Shown here: one piece after another, positions 7,773 to 16,135 of the stretch | How positions within the stretch are numbered: the stretch's first letter is position 1 | Layout of the letters: every line of letters begins with the position of its first letter | Origin: Catellatospora methionotrophica | Lineage (GTDB): Bacteria; Actinomycetota; Actinomycetes; Mycobacteriales; Micromonosporaceae | Direction: 5' to 3' | Length of the DNA: 64,000 nucleotides | NCBI RefSeq assembly: GCF_011297335.1 | Contig: NZ_JAAOTJ010000027.1 | Span: 1-64,000 of the forward strand | Position numbers and translations under genes: made by a program | The notes under the pieces: generated by a model | What the model was told of the DNA's origin: nothing | Database searches by the model: none | Seen by the model: the letters and a program-made list of their open reading frames with translations, nothing else

Positions 7773-9487
7773 CGCAGATCGGCGGAGGTGGTCTGGTCGG
7801 AGGAGGAGTTGCGCTTGCTGTTGGCCTTCTTGGCCACGGTGTCGGAGCCCGGGGCCCAGAACTCGATCCGGTCGCCGTCCTCGCCGACCCGCGGGATGAC
7901 CATCGTCTGGTCGAAGTCGCGGCCGGCTCGCGGCAGCTCCGACACCGGCACCGTCGGGGCTTCGGCGACGGGGACCGCGGCGACCTTGCGCTTGAAGTTG
8001 CGGGCGACCCGCGGGCTGCGGACGACCAGCAGGCCGGCCAGCGGGCCCTGGACGCGGGCGACCTGCTCGACCGACTCCTCGACGTCGTCGGCACGGGCGA
8101 CCCGGGTCTCGACGACCAGCAGGACGGACGCGGCGATCTCGCTGAGCGCCTGGGCGTCGACGGCCCGGCTCGGCGGCGCGGTGGCCAGCAGCACCCGGTC
8201 GGCCTGCTGCTGCAGCTGCGCCAGCAGGTCGGAGACGGTGGCGACCGGCAGCTCGACCCGCGGGTCGAGGCGGCCCGCGCCCAGCAGCGAGACGCCGCGG
8301 ATCGCGGGCACCGCGTAGAGCGCGTTGTCGAGGGTGACGTCACCGGCGATGACGTCGCCGAGCCCGCGCGACGGGCTCACGCCCAGCAGGTCGGGCAGGT
8401 GCGAGGTGGAGTCGGTGCACACGATAACGACGCGCTCGCCGGAGCGGGCGAACGCCGCGGCGAGGTTGGCGACCACGAACTCCACCGCCGGGCCGGGTGC
8501 CGCGCCGCAGATCAGCAGCGCGTCGGTGGCCGAGGGGCGACCGCCCCGGGCCGCCCCGGCAGCGACCCGCAGCACGTTGCGCAAGAGGCTGAACTCGCGG
8601 CCCAGCGCACTGGCCGCGTCGGCGACCGCCGCTCCGCGGCCCCGCTGCACCTCCATGAGCACCGGCACGTCGTTGCGGTACGGGATCTGACGGCTGTGGT
8701 AGATCCGGGAGTCCATCCGGTCCAGCACCAGCGCGCCCGCCAGGCCCAGCAGCAGGCCGATGGCCACGCCGCTGACCAGGTAGAGCATCATGTCGGGCTT
8801 GGCCGGGGAGGTGGGCTTGGTCGCCGCGGACAGGATGTTGCCCGGCTTGACGGTGGTCGCCAGCAGCGGGATCAGGCGCGAGTTCAGGGTGTTGATCTGC
8901 GCGGTGAGGATCTGCTGCTTCTGTACGGCCTTCTGCCGGTCCGCCGAATTGGCGGCCAGGCCGACCAGCTGCGCGGCGACCTCGTCGAGCTGCTTGGTGA
9001 GCCCGGCGATCTCGTCGCGCATGGCGGCGCCCTGCACGTCGACGTTCTTCTGCGCCTCGGCGGCGCGCTGGTCCAGGTAGGCCTGGGCGAAGGCCTGCGA
9101 GCCGCGCTGCGCCTCGGCCACCGTGGGCGCGTCGAAGGTGATCGACAGCACCGACGTGTTCGCGGGCACGGTCACGGTGACCCGGGAGACCAGCTCCTCG
9201 ACCGGAGTGTCCGTGTTGATGAGGTTCTTGGCCGCGCTGCCGACCGTCGTGGAGCGCACCACCTGCGACTCGGTGTCGAGGTTCACCTTGACCGTGGTGT
9301 CCTGGCCGACCTGCATCACGAGAACCTTGGTCTCGGACACGTAGACCTTGGGCTGGGTCGCCGCGACCCCGAGCCCGCCGATCGCACCGATCGCCACCGC
9401 GAGCGCCACCAGCCACCAGCGGCGGGCCAGCCAGCCGACGTAATCGCCTACGCTCGCCGTCGGCACCGAGGCCGCATTCGTAGCCAT
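7769..9487 (-). CDS. Wzz-type chain-length protein with degenerate BY-kinase domain
   Basis: The 572-aa protein has membrane segments at about 24-44 and 234-255 flanking an extracytoplasmic coiled region, the Wzz architecture of polysaccharide co-polymerases. The cytoplasmic C-terminal half aligns with bacterial tyrosine kinases but lacks the Walker A lysine: the loop reads CGAAPGPAVEF (about 327-336). Walker A' reads VVIVCTDSTSHLPDLLG and the Walker B stretch ends VLLATAPPS without the usual Asp. A kinase-dead regulator is therefore likely. ATG 9487 is preceded by AAGGGG. It is the first gene of the seven-gene minus-strand operon. Confidence 0.82.
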   Translation of the reverse strand: MATNAASVPTASVGDYVGWLARRWWLVALAVAIGAIGGLGVAATQPKVYVSETKVLVMQVGQDTTVKVNLDTESQVVRSTTVGSAAKNLINTDTPVEELVSRVTVTVPANTSVLSITFDAPTVAEAQRGSQAFAQAYLDQRAAEAQKNVDVQGAAMRDEIAGLTKQLDEVAAQLVGLAANSADRQKAVQKQQILTAQINTLNSRLIPLLATTVKPGNILSAATKPTSPAKPDMMLYLVSGVAIGLLLGLAGALVLDRMDSRIYHSRQIPYRNDVPVLMEVQRGRGAAVADAASALGREFSLLRNVLRVAAGAARGGRPSATDALLICGAAPGPAVEFVVANLAAAFARSGERVVIVCTDSTSHLPDLLGVSPSRGLGDVIAGDVTLDNALYAVPAIRGVSLLGAGRLDPRVELPVATVSDLLAQLQQQADRVLLATAPPSRAVDAQALSEIAASVLLVVETRVARADDVEESVEQVARVQGPLAGLLVVRSPRVARNFKRKVAAVPVAEAPTVPVSELPRAGRDFDQTMVIPRVGEDGDRIEFWAPGSDTVAKKANSKRNSSSDQTTSADLR

Positions 9488-9792
9488 TGATTCCCCTTGT
9501 TTACAAACCCATGAACACAGGACCGACGACCGGCGCGGCGCAGGTGAAGACGCCCTGGGTAGACGGTCCTCACCCTAGCCATCGCCGCCTGGCACGCGTT
9601 CAGCCAAACGGCCACTTCTGTGTCAGACCGGAGTTATTGGACGCCACGATCGCATCGGCGGGCTCAAGAGTATGACGCCCAGACCTGCCGTTCGGTCAGA
9701 TCACATGCACTGTCAGGCTACCGACAATCGTCCGCGCGGAAATGTTAAATCGTGTCGCTAGGCTGCGGGTCGTCGACAGGAGAGGAACCGAG
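9488..9792. promoter_or_regulatory. Divergent promoter region of the two EPS operons
   Basis: This 305-bp gap separates the minus-strand and plus-strand EPS operons. A -10-like TAGGCT at 9759-9764 (+) lies 13 bp before the AGGAGAGG ribosome site (9778-9785) of the Alg14-like gene. On the minus strand, AAGGGG precedes the Wzz-like start. No clear operator palindrome was found. Confidence 0.5.
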
Positions 9793-10263
9793 GTGGGCGA
9801 ACCGAATCGTGCACGTCATGTCATGCTGGTCGGCTCGTCGGGCGGACATCTCGCCCAATTGTACGCGCTGCGTCCATGGTGGACAGATCGTTTCCGCACC
9901 TGGGTGACGTTCCCCACGCAGGACGCGCACAGCCTGCTCGACGGGGAGAACGTGGTCTACGCGCACTACCCGACCACCCGAAACATCCCGAATCTGCTAC
10001 GTAACGCACTGCTCGCGGTGAAGATGCTGCGCAGCACGCGGCCCGACGTGGTGATCTCGACCGGGGCCGGTGTCGCGCTGCCGTTCTTCGTGGTCGCCCG
10101 GCTGCTGCGGATACCCACTGTTTACGTGGAGGTCTACGACCGGCTGGAGACGCGCACCCTGACGGCGCGGCTGTGCGCGCCGTTCACCTCGCGCATGCTG
10201 GTGCAGTTCGAGGAGCAGCTCCGGCTGTACAAGGGCGCGAAGCTGGTAGGGCCGCTGCTGTGA
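9793..10263 (+). CDS. Alg14-like glycosyltransferase subunit (PssD/EpsE type)
   Basis: The 156-aa protein carries the Alg14 signature VGSSGGHLAQL near its N-terminus and the membrane-associating stretch GAGVALPFFVVARLL. Alg14-type subunits anchor an Alg13-type catalytic partner and form a two-part glycosyltransferase; the partner domain is in the next gene. The GTG at 9793 is preferred because AGGAGAGG lies 7 nt upstream and the candidate promoter (9759-9764) falls after the alternative ATG at 9742. The stop overlaps the next start as GTGA. Confidence 0.85.
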   Translation: MGEPNRARHVMLVGSSGGHLAQLYALRPWWTDRFRTWVTFPTQDAHSLLDGENVVYAHYPTTRNIPNLLRNALLAVKMLRSTRPDVVISTGAGVALPFFVVARLLRIPTVYVEVYDRLETRTLTARLCAPFTSRMLVQFEEQLRLYKGAKLVGPLL

Positions 10264-11804
10264 CGACCACCTCCCCCGGCGCACCGATCCAGCGCACCGC
10301 GCTGTCCGTGCCCTCACCTCGCCGCCCCGAACGCGACGCCGTCCTGGTCGTGGTCGGCACCGACGTGCACTCCTTCGACCGGCTGCTGGACTGGGCCGAC
10401 CGCTGGTCCACCGCGACCGGCGTGCCCTGCGTCATGCAGTACGGCTCGTCGACGCCGCGCGAACTGCCCGGTTCGGCCGCGTTCTTCGACCACGAGACCC
10501 TCAACGAGCGGCTGCGCCAGGCCGCGGTCGTCGTCTGCCACGGCGGCCCGGCCACCATCACCGAGGCCCGCCGGGCCGGGCACAAGCCGATCGTGGTGCC
10601 CCGCGATCCGGCGCTGCACGAGCACGTCGACGACCACCAGCAGCGCTTCGCCGCCCGGATGGGCAGCCTGGGAATGGTCGAGCTGTGCCGCACCGAGGCG
10701 GAGTTCCGCGCCGCGCTCGACGCCGCGCTGGCCGAGCCCACCCTGCTGCGCATCTCCGGCAGCGAGGCGGGCGCCGCGGCGACCGCCGCCGCACTGCGGG
10801 TGGGCGAGATCGCCGACGGCCTGGTCGTGCGCACTCCGCGCCCGACACCGTCCGATGAGGTCACCGTGCTGTTCATCGGTGGCTGGGGCCGCAGCGGCTC
10901 CACGCTGACCGACCGCATCCTGGGCCAGGCCGGCGACGTGTGCGCGGTCGGTGAGGTGACTCACATCTGGGAGCGCGCGCTGCGCGACAACGAGCGCTGC
11001 GGGTGCGGCAGCGCCTTCGCCGACTGCCCGTTCTGGGCGAAGGTGGGCGATCTGGCGTTCGGCGGATGGGACAAACTGGACCTGAATGCCGCGATGGCGC
11101 TCAAGCACCGGGTCGACCGGATGCGGTTCGTGCTGAGGATGGGCCTGCCGTTCTTCCTCAACCGCCGCAAGAGGGACCTGCGGGCGTACGGCGAGCTGCA
11201 CCGCAGGATCTACCGGGCGGTGGCCGACGTCTCCGGCGCGAGCGTCGTCGTCGACTCCAGCAAGCACGCCTCGCTGGCCTTCGCGCTGCGCCACGCCCGC
11301 GGCATCGACCTGCGGGTGCTGCACCTGGTGCGGGACGGCCGCGCGGTGGCGTACTCGTGGAGCCGTGAGGTGCGCCGGCCGGAGATCGTGGGTGCCGAGG
11401 TGCTCATGCCGCAGTACTCGGCGGTGAAGTCGGGCGTGCTGTGGTCGGCGCACAACGCGCTGTTCCACCTGCTCGACTGGGTGCGCACGCCGACCCTGCG
11501 GCTGCGCTACGAGGACGTGGTGGCCCGGCCCGCCGACGGCCTGCGCCGTATCCGCGCGTTCGCGGGGCTCGGTCCCGGCGGCGGCGAGTGCCTGACGCAG
11601 CCCGCGGCCGGGCTGCCAGTGGCCCGGCTGGAGACGACCCACACCGTCGCGGGCAACCCGATGCGCTTCACCAACGGCGAGCTGGAACTGCGGCTCGACG
11701 CCGCCTGGCGCGGCAAGCTCGCGCCCCGCAAGCGCCGCATCCTCAGCGTGATGACGTGGTTCGGCCGCGCACGCTACGGCTACCTGGACTGGAGAAGGAA
11801 ATGA
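10260..11804 (+). CDS. Alg13-like glycosyltransferase fused to a sulfotransferase
   Basis: The 514-aa protein starts at GTG 10260. Residues about 25-190 match the Alg13/PssE catalytic domain, including CHGGPATITEARRAGHKPIV and VPRDPALHEHVDDHQ, the donor-binding region that needs an Alg14 partner (encoded just upstream). Residues about 200-510 form a PAPS sulfotransferase: FIGGWGRSGSTL (about 204-215) is the phosphosulfate loop, and HLVRDGRAVAYSW is the 3'-phosphate-binding segment. A Cys-rich insert NERCGCGSAFADCPFW follows the first motif. The fusion would let one polypeptide add a sugar and sulfate the product (inference). No frameshift or internal stop separates the domains, and it overlaps both neighbours. 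Confidence 0.85.
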   Translation: MTTTSPGAPIQRTALSVPSPRRPERDAVLVVVGTDVHSFDRLLDWADRWSTATGVPCVMQYGSSTPRELPGSAAFFDHETLNERLRQAAVVVCHGGPATITEARRAGHKPIVVPRDPALHEHVDDHQQRFAARMGSLGMVELCRTEAEFRAALDAALAEPTLLRISGSEAGAAATAAALRVGEIADGLVVRTPRPTPSDEVTVLFIGGWGRSGSTLTDRILGQAGDVCAVGEVTHIWERALRDNERCGCGSAFADCPFWAKVGDLAFGGWDKLDLNAAMALKHRVDRMRFVLRMGLPFFLNRRKRDLRAYGELHRRIYRAVADVSGASVVVDSSKHASLAFALRHARGIDLRVLHLVRDGRAVAYSWSREVRRPEIVGAEVLMPQYSAVKSGVLWSAHNALFHLLDWVRTPTLRLRYEDVVARPADGLRRIRAFAGLGPGGGECLTQPAAGLPVARLETTHTVAGNPMRFTNGELELRLDAAWRGKLAPRKRRILSVMTWFGRARYGYLDWRRK

Positions 11805-12712
11805 CCGCGAGCGTCTCGGTGGTCGTGCCCACCCGCAACCGCCCGGAGCTGCTGCGCAAGGCGATCGACGCGATCCTGGGCCAGGACTATCCGGGCCCGG
11901 TCGAGGTCGTCGTCGTGTACGACCAGAGCGAGCCCGACTTCTCCCTGTGCGCCGACGACCCGCGCCGCCGCGTGCGGGTCATCACCAACGAGCGCACCCA
12001 GGGCCTCGCGGGCGGCCGCAACACCGGCATCCTGGCCACGGCGGCCGACCTGGTGGCGTTCTGTGACGACGACGACGAGTGGCTGCCCGGCAAGCTGGCG
12101 GCCCAGGTCGCCATGCTCGACGCCCACCCGGCGTCCGAGCTGTGCTCCATCGGCGTCGTCATCGACTACGACGGCAAGGACGTGGACCGCACGCTGGACC
12201 GTCCCCTGGTGACGCTGCCCGAGCTGCTGCGCTCGCGGCTGACCGAGCTGCACCCGTCGACGTTCCTGTTCCGCCGCCCGGCACTGGTCGACGGGATCGG
12301 CCTGGTCGACGAGAACATCCCCGGCAGTTACGCCGAGGACTACGAGCTGCTGCTGCGGGTGGCCCGGCGGGCGCCGATCGCCAACGCGCCCGGCGTGGGC
12401 GTACGGGTGCGCTGGCACCGGCAATCGTACTTCACCGCGCGCTGGGGCACCATCGCCGAGGCGCTGGAGTGGCTGCTGGAGCGCTACCCGGAGTTCGAGG
12501 GCGCGCCGCGCGGGCACGCCCGGATCACCGGGCAGATCGCGTTCGCGCAGGCCGCGGGCGGGCACCGCAAGGACGCGATGCGCTGGGTGAAGAAGACCAT
12601 CCGGCACAGCCCGCGCGAGGCGCGCTCGTACCTGGCGCTGGCGGTGGCCACCCGGCTGGTGTCGGCCGACACCGTGCTGCGCCGCCTGCACCAGCGCGGC
12701 CGCGGCATCTGA
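11801..12712 (+). CDS. Family 2 glycosyltransferase
   Basis: The 303-aa protein starts at ATG 11801, overlapping the previous stop as ATGA, with GGAGAAGG upstream. It has a GT-A fold: VSVVVPTRNRPELLRKAI at the N-terminus, NERTQGLAGGRNTGI, and the metal-binding DXD region FCDDDDEWLP. The later segment SYAEDYELLLRVARR resembles the ED motif of inverting GT2 enzymes. It probably adds one sugar of the EPS repeat unit at the inner membrane face. It ends the plus-strand EPS operon. Confidence 0.88.
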   Translation: MTASVSVVVPTRNRPELLRKAIDAILGQDYPGPVEVVVVYDQSEPDFSLCADDPRRRVRVITNERTQGLAGGRNTGILATAADLVAFCDDDDEWLPGKLAAQVAMLDAHPASELCSIGVVIDYDGKDVDRTLDRPLVTLPELLRSRLTELHPSTFLFRRPALVDGIGLVDENIPGSYAEDYELLLRVARRAPIANAPGVGVRVRWHRQSYFTARWGTIAEALEWLLERYPEFEGAPRGHARITGQIAFAQAAGGHRKDAMRWVKKTIRHSPREARSYLALAVATRLVSADTVLRRLHQRGRGI

Positions 12713-12734
12713 CACGCACCGCTCGAACACGCGG

Positions 12735-12764
12735 AAGGGGCGGGATCCGCGGATCCCGCCCCTT
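12735..12764. terminator. Bidirectional terminator between convergent EPS genes
   Basis: A perfect palindrome with 14-bp arms (12735-12748 and 12751-12764) lies 22 bp after the GT2 stop and 14 bp from the stop of the convergent GH26-like gene. There is no long T-run, but position and stability support termination. Confidence 0.75.
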
Positions 12765-12778
12765 CTCCATGCGCTATC

Positions 12779-14404
12779 TCACGCGTCGCAGAACGACCGC
12801 CACGCCTTCTGGCTGGGCCCGTCCAGCAGCCGCCAGTCGGCCCGGGTGAAGTCGACGTCGAAGTACGTCACCCACAGCGCACCACCCCTGATGGAGGCGT
12901 TGGCCGCGTCGGTCAGCCAGGCGGCCCGGCCGTTGCCGGAGCTGTCCCCGGGCAGGATGGCCGTGCCGAGCTCGGCGATGCCCCACGGCTTGCCCTCGGC
13001 CTTGGAGATGTTGGCCACCCGGTTCACCATGGTCGCGGCGTCGGGATACTTCGGGTTGGTGAAGTTGAAGTTGTAGACGTCCCAGCCGAGCACGTCGATG
13101 ACGTCGCTGCCCGCGTAGTAGTCCTTCCACTTGCGCCCGGACTGCGGGAACACGCTCCAGTCCATCAGCACCAGCGTCGCGTGCAGCTTCGGGTTGCCGG
13201 CCGCGTCGGCCAGCCCGGCGATCCTGCGCCAGGCCGCCCGGTAGTCGGCCGCGGTGAACACGCCGGACTCGATGTTGTCCTCGGGCTCGTGGTAGTAGAC
13301 CCAGTAGACGTCCCGGTCGCGGGGCGCCTGGGCGAACCAGTTGCGCAGGTACGCGTCGCGGGACCCGCTGAGGATCTCCTTGGGGTTGTACTTGAAGGAG
13401 ACCACGACCGTCCGGCCCACCTTGCCGGCGTTGCCCGGCCAGGCCGAGGGAGCGCCCGTGTAGAACGTCCGGAACGCCTCCAGGCCGCCGTACAGCCCGT
13501 CGACCCGGCCGATGCCCTGGGTGTACGACTCGCCGCTCTTGGGGATGAAGCCGACGCCGCACAGCGTGCGCCCGGCCGGGATGTTGCCCGGCGGGTTGGG
13601 CTGGCCGGGGGTGACCGAAGCCGAGGGGTCCACCGACGGCGAGGCCGACGCACCCGGCGAGACGGTGCCGGACGGGTGTGGCTTGCCACTGCCGTCGCCG
13701 CGCTGGTGGCCGTCCAGCGTCTCGGTGTCCTGGATCTCGATGAACGTCACCGCCAGCGCCGGCGCGCCAGCGCCGTGCTCGCCCGCGAACAGCGTCAGCG
13801 TCTCGCTGTCGCTGGCGTTGGTCACCGCGAACGAGTAGAGGGCAGGTCCGTTGCCCGTTGTGGGAGTCGCGGCGCTGACGTCGAAGCTGACCAGGTTGGT
13901 CGCCGAGACCGTCGGCTCGCCGCCGAGCACCTCGCCGAGGCCGGGCCGGGTGGCGTACGACAGTTCCTTCTCCGACCAGTCGCTGGTGAGCACCGAGCGG
14001 ACCTGCAGCGACGCCGGGGGTTTGGCGTCGGCCTGCAGTTGCAGCGACATGGACTGGACCCGGAAACCGGACGGTGCCGTGACCTGGAACTTCAGGTACG
14101 TCACCGCGTAATAGTCCGGGCGGGCCACGGACACCAGGGTGTCCCGGCCACCGAACACCGTGTCCGGCTCCTCGCGCACGACGTAACCGTCCTCACCCAC
14201 GGGGATGCGCTGGGAGGTGGTCTCGGGCGGGCCGTCCTTGGCGAACACGATCGCCACACCGATCAGTGCCACACCGAGGCAGGCGGCGACGACCGCGGCC
14301 ACGATCAAACGGCCACGGGACGGCGGCCAGAAGCCGCGTCGTCGTAATCGAGGGTCCAAACGTTCTGGCGGTGCGAAGCGGGTGCTCCGCGCGGGGTAGG
14401 CCAC
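12779..14404 (-). CDS. Membrane-anchored DNRLRE/CBM96-like plus GH26-like protein
   Basis: The 541-aa protein starts at GTG 14404, chosen for the CGGAG site 7 nt upstream; an earlier in-frame GTG gives an uncharged-poor N-terminus without family support. One membrane segment lies at about 33-55. Residues about 65-225 look like a DNRLRE/CBM96 adhesion module (YLKFQV, SEKELSYATRPG, VSFDVSAA). A Ser/Pro/Gly-rich linker spans 230-275. The C-terminal 260 residues form a GH26-like barrel with candidate catalytic Glu373 (YYHEPED) and Glu478 (GIAELG). It is probably a cell-surface polysaccharide-modifying enzyme. It is transcribed convergently with the GT2. Confidence 0.75.
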   Translation of the reverse strand: MAYPARSTRFAPPERLDPRLRRRGFWPPSRGRLIVAAVVAACLGVALIGVAIVFAKDGPPETTSQRIPVGEDGYVVREEPDTVFGGRDTLVSVARPDYYAVTYLKFQVTAPSGFRVQSMSLQLQADAKPPASLQVRSVLTSDWSEKELSYATRPGLGEVLGGEPTVSATNLVSFDVSAATPTTGNGPALYSFAVTNASDSETLTLFAGEHGAGAPALAVTFIEIQDTETLDGHQRGDGSGKPHPSGTVSPGASASPSVDPSASVTPGQPNPPGNIPAGRTLCGVGFIPKSGESYTQGIGRVDGLYGGLEAFRTFYTGAPSAWPGNAGKVGRTVVVSFKYNPKEILSGSRDAYLRNWFAQAPRDRDVYWVYYHEPEDNIESGVFTAADYRAAWRRIAGLADAAGNPKLHATLVLMDWSVFPQSGRKWKDYYAGSDVIDVLGWDVYNFNFTNPKYPDAATMVNRVANISKAEGKPWGIAELGTAILPGDSSGNGRAAWLTDAANASIRGGALWVTYFDVDFTRADWRLLDGPSQKAWRSFCDA

Positions 14405-14523
14405 AGTCAGACTCCGAGCAGGTTCACGCGGCCCATGCCGCGATCTCTGTATTGGCTCATGGCAGCCGTATGCGGCGCCGTCGCGAACAAGCATTGTCCG
14501 CTACGACGCCGCACATCTCACTG

Positions 14524-14559
14524 CCGATCCTGATCACATTTCTCGTGATCGGCGATCGG
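14524..14559 (-). terminator. Hairpin downstream of the 440-aa propeller gene
   Basis: Two nested stems (14524-14529 with 14554-14559, and 14532-14537 with 14545-14550) lie 12 bp beyond the stop of the minus-strand gene. There is no T-run, so termination is probable rather than certain. Confidence 0.45.
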
Positions 14560-14570
14560 AGGTATCCCGA

Positions 14571-15893
14571 TCACTTTGCCGGCAATGGAAAGAATGCGAT
14601 CCTTCCATGGAACTCGCCATGAACTGTATCCGTATCGCTGGCAATCCACAGTCCTGCGGTGGTGGGGTAGATGTCCTCGGTGCCGACGCCTCGATCTTTT
14701 CCAGGGTTCCAGGTGAAGGCTTTGCCGGTCACCGGATTGATCGCGCCGAGGCCCTCGGCGGGCACGGCGCCGGGACCGGCGCTGTCCGAGCCGTTCGGGT
14801 TGTCCAGCCAGCGCTGGTGACCGCCGACGTAGACGGCCGCTCCGGCCACCGCGACCGACAGCAGGGTGTCGCCGCCGGTGTAGTTGGCCCACACCGGCTG
14901 CTTGTTGGCGACCTGGCTGACCAGGTCCCAGCGGGCGGCGGTGTCGCACAGCGAGCCGGTGCGCTTGGCGCCGGTGGTGACGGCGACGAACCAGGTCCCG
15001 TCGGCGGAGATCTCGACGGCGCGCATGTACGTCGGGAACGAGTTCGAGCACTGCTGCTGGTAGCGGGTCGTCGTCCAAGCCGTCAGCGTGGCCGGGGACG
15101 TGGCCAGGCTGACCACCGCGATCTGGTGCCGGGTCTGGCCCGCGACGCTGCTGAAGTTGCCCATGATGACCAGCTTCGAACCGTCGGGGGTGACGTCCAT
15201 GCCGGTCACCTTCACCGCCGAGGTGGCCCCGGAAGCGGTGGTGCGCGCGCCGTCCAGGTTCAGGTTGACCGAGGCGTCGGCCGCTCCGGTGGCCGCGTTC
15301 ACCGCGGCCAGGCCGCGCCGGCTCGCCCCGCCGACGGTCTGGAAGCGGCCGCCGAGCAGCAGCCGGTTGCCGGTGAGCTTCAGCTCGTCGACGCCGCCGT
15401 TGATCTCCGGCACGGTGAAGCCGGACACCGAGGCGCCGGTCGTGGCGCTGATCCGCTCGACGCCGCGGGAGCGTACGCCGTTGACGTTGGTGAAGTCGCC
15501 GCCGATGTAGAGCGACTGGCCGTCGGGTGCCGCGACCAGGGTGCGGACCGTGCCGTCGACCACCGGCTTGAACGTGGTGTCGATGGCGCCGGTGGTGGCG
15601 TTGAAGGCGAACAGGCGGCGCTGCGTGGTCACGGTCGACGAGTTCGACGGCCGGATCTGGGTGAACGAGCCGCCGACGTAGATCCGGCTGCCGATGGCCA
15701 GGATCTTGAAGGCCGTGCCGTCGAGCGCGTGCGGCGTCCAGTTCACCGGATCCTGCCCGACCAGCCCCGCGTGCTGCACCGATACGGCCGAGGCGGAGGC
15801 GCCGATGGCGACGGCGGCAGCGGTGGCCGCCGTGGTCAGCGCAACGAGCACCGAGCGCCGCCTACTGCGACGCGCGATCGAGAACCCATACAT
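14571..15893 (-). CDS. Secreted beta-propeller protein (DUF5122-like repeats)
   Basis: The 440-aa protein starts at ATG 15893 with a twin-basic N-terminus and hydrophobic core (VLVALTTAATAAAVAIGASA), a signal peptide. The remainder has repeated blades of the form IYVGGSFTQI, LYIGGDFTNVNG, LLLGGRFQTVGG and VYVGGHQRW, each followed by an N/T-G-x-D element, the pattern of DUF5122-type delta-60/propeller repeats. Two Cys (QQCSNSF, GSLCDTA) may form a disulfide. No enzymatic motif is seen. A longer paralogue follows at 16136-18685, suggesting duplication. An extracellular binding role is inferred. Confidence 0.72.
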   Translation of the reverse strand: MYGFSIARRSRRRSVLVALTTAATAAAVAIGASASAVSVQHAGLVGQDPVNWTPHALDGTAFKILAIGSRIYVGGSFTQIRPSNSSTVTTQRRLFAFNATTGAIDTTFKPVVDGTVRTLVAAPDGQSLYIGGDFTNVNGVRSRGVERISATTGASVSGFTVPEINGGVDELKLTGNRLLLGGRFQTVGGASRRGLAAVNAATGAADASVNLNLDGARTTASGATSAVKVTGMDVTPDGSKLVIMGNFSSVAGQTRHQIAVVSLATSPATLTAWTTTRYQQQCSNSFPTYMRAVEISADGTWFVAVTTGAKRTGSLCDTAARWDLVSQVANKQPVWANYTGGDTLLSVAVAGAAVYVGGHQRWLDNPNGSDSAGPGAVPAEGLGAINPVTGKAFTWNPGKDRGVGTEDIYPTTAGLWIASDTDTVHGEFHGRIAFFPLPAK

Positions 15894-16084
15894 ACGTCCG
15901 GATGCTGCCACGAATCGGCGGGAAAGCCTGTCGGGCAGATGACCACGGGAATGCCGGTTTATCGCTTGCGTGAATACCACTTCACGTACTATTACGGGTC
16001 TATTGTCGACAATTAGGCCGAAGTATTCGGCACACTTTAGCCGTTCAGCCCGTATCCGGCAACGCCCTGTCCCGCAAAGCACGA

Positions 16085-16114
16085 CGGACCGGTCACCCGA
16101 AGGTGACCGGTCCG
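16085..16114 (-). terminator. Terminator after the propeller-malectin gene
   Basis: A perfect 13-bp stem (16085-16097 with 16102-16114) with loop CGAA lies 21 bp beyond the minus-strand stop. The flanking bases are only weakly T-rich on that strand. Confidence 0.7.
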
Positions 16115-16135
16115 CCTTTCCTACTCGGGTCGATC

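Noticed and set aside
9742-9792. ATG 9742 as start of the Alg14-like gene
   Set aside because: The candidate promoter lies at 9759-9764 and a strong ribosome site precedes GTG 9793.
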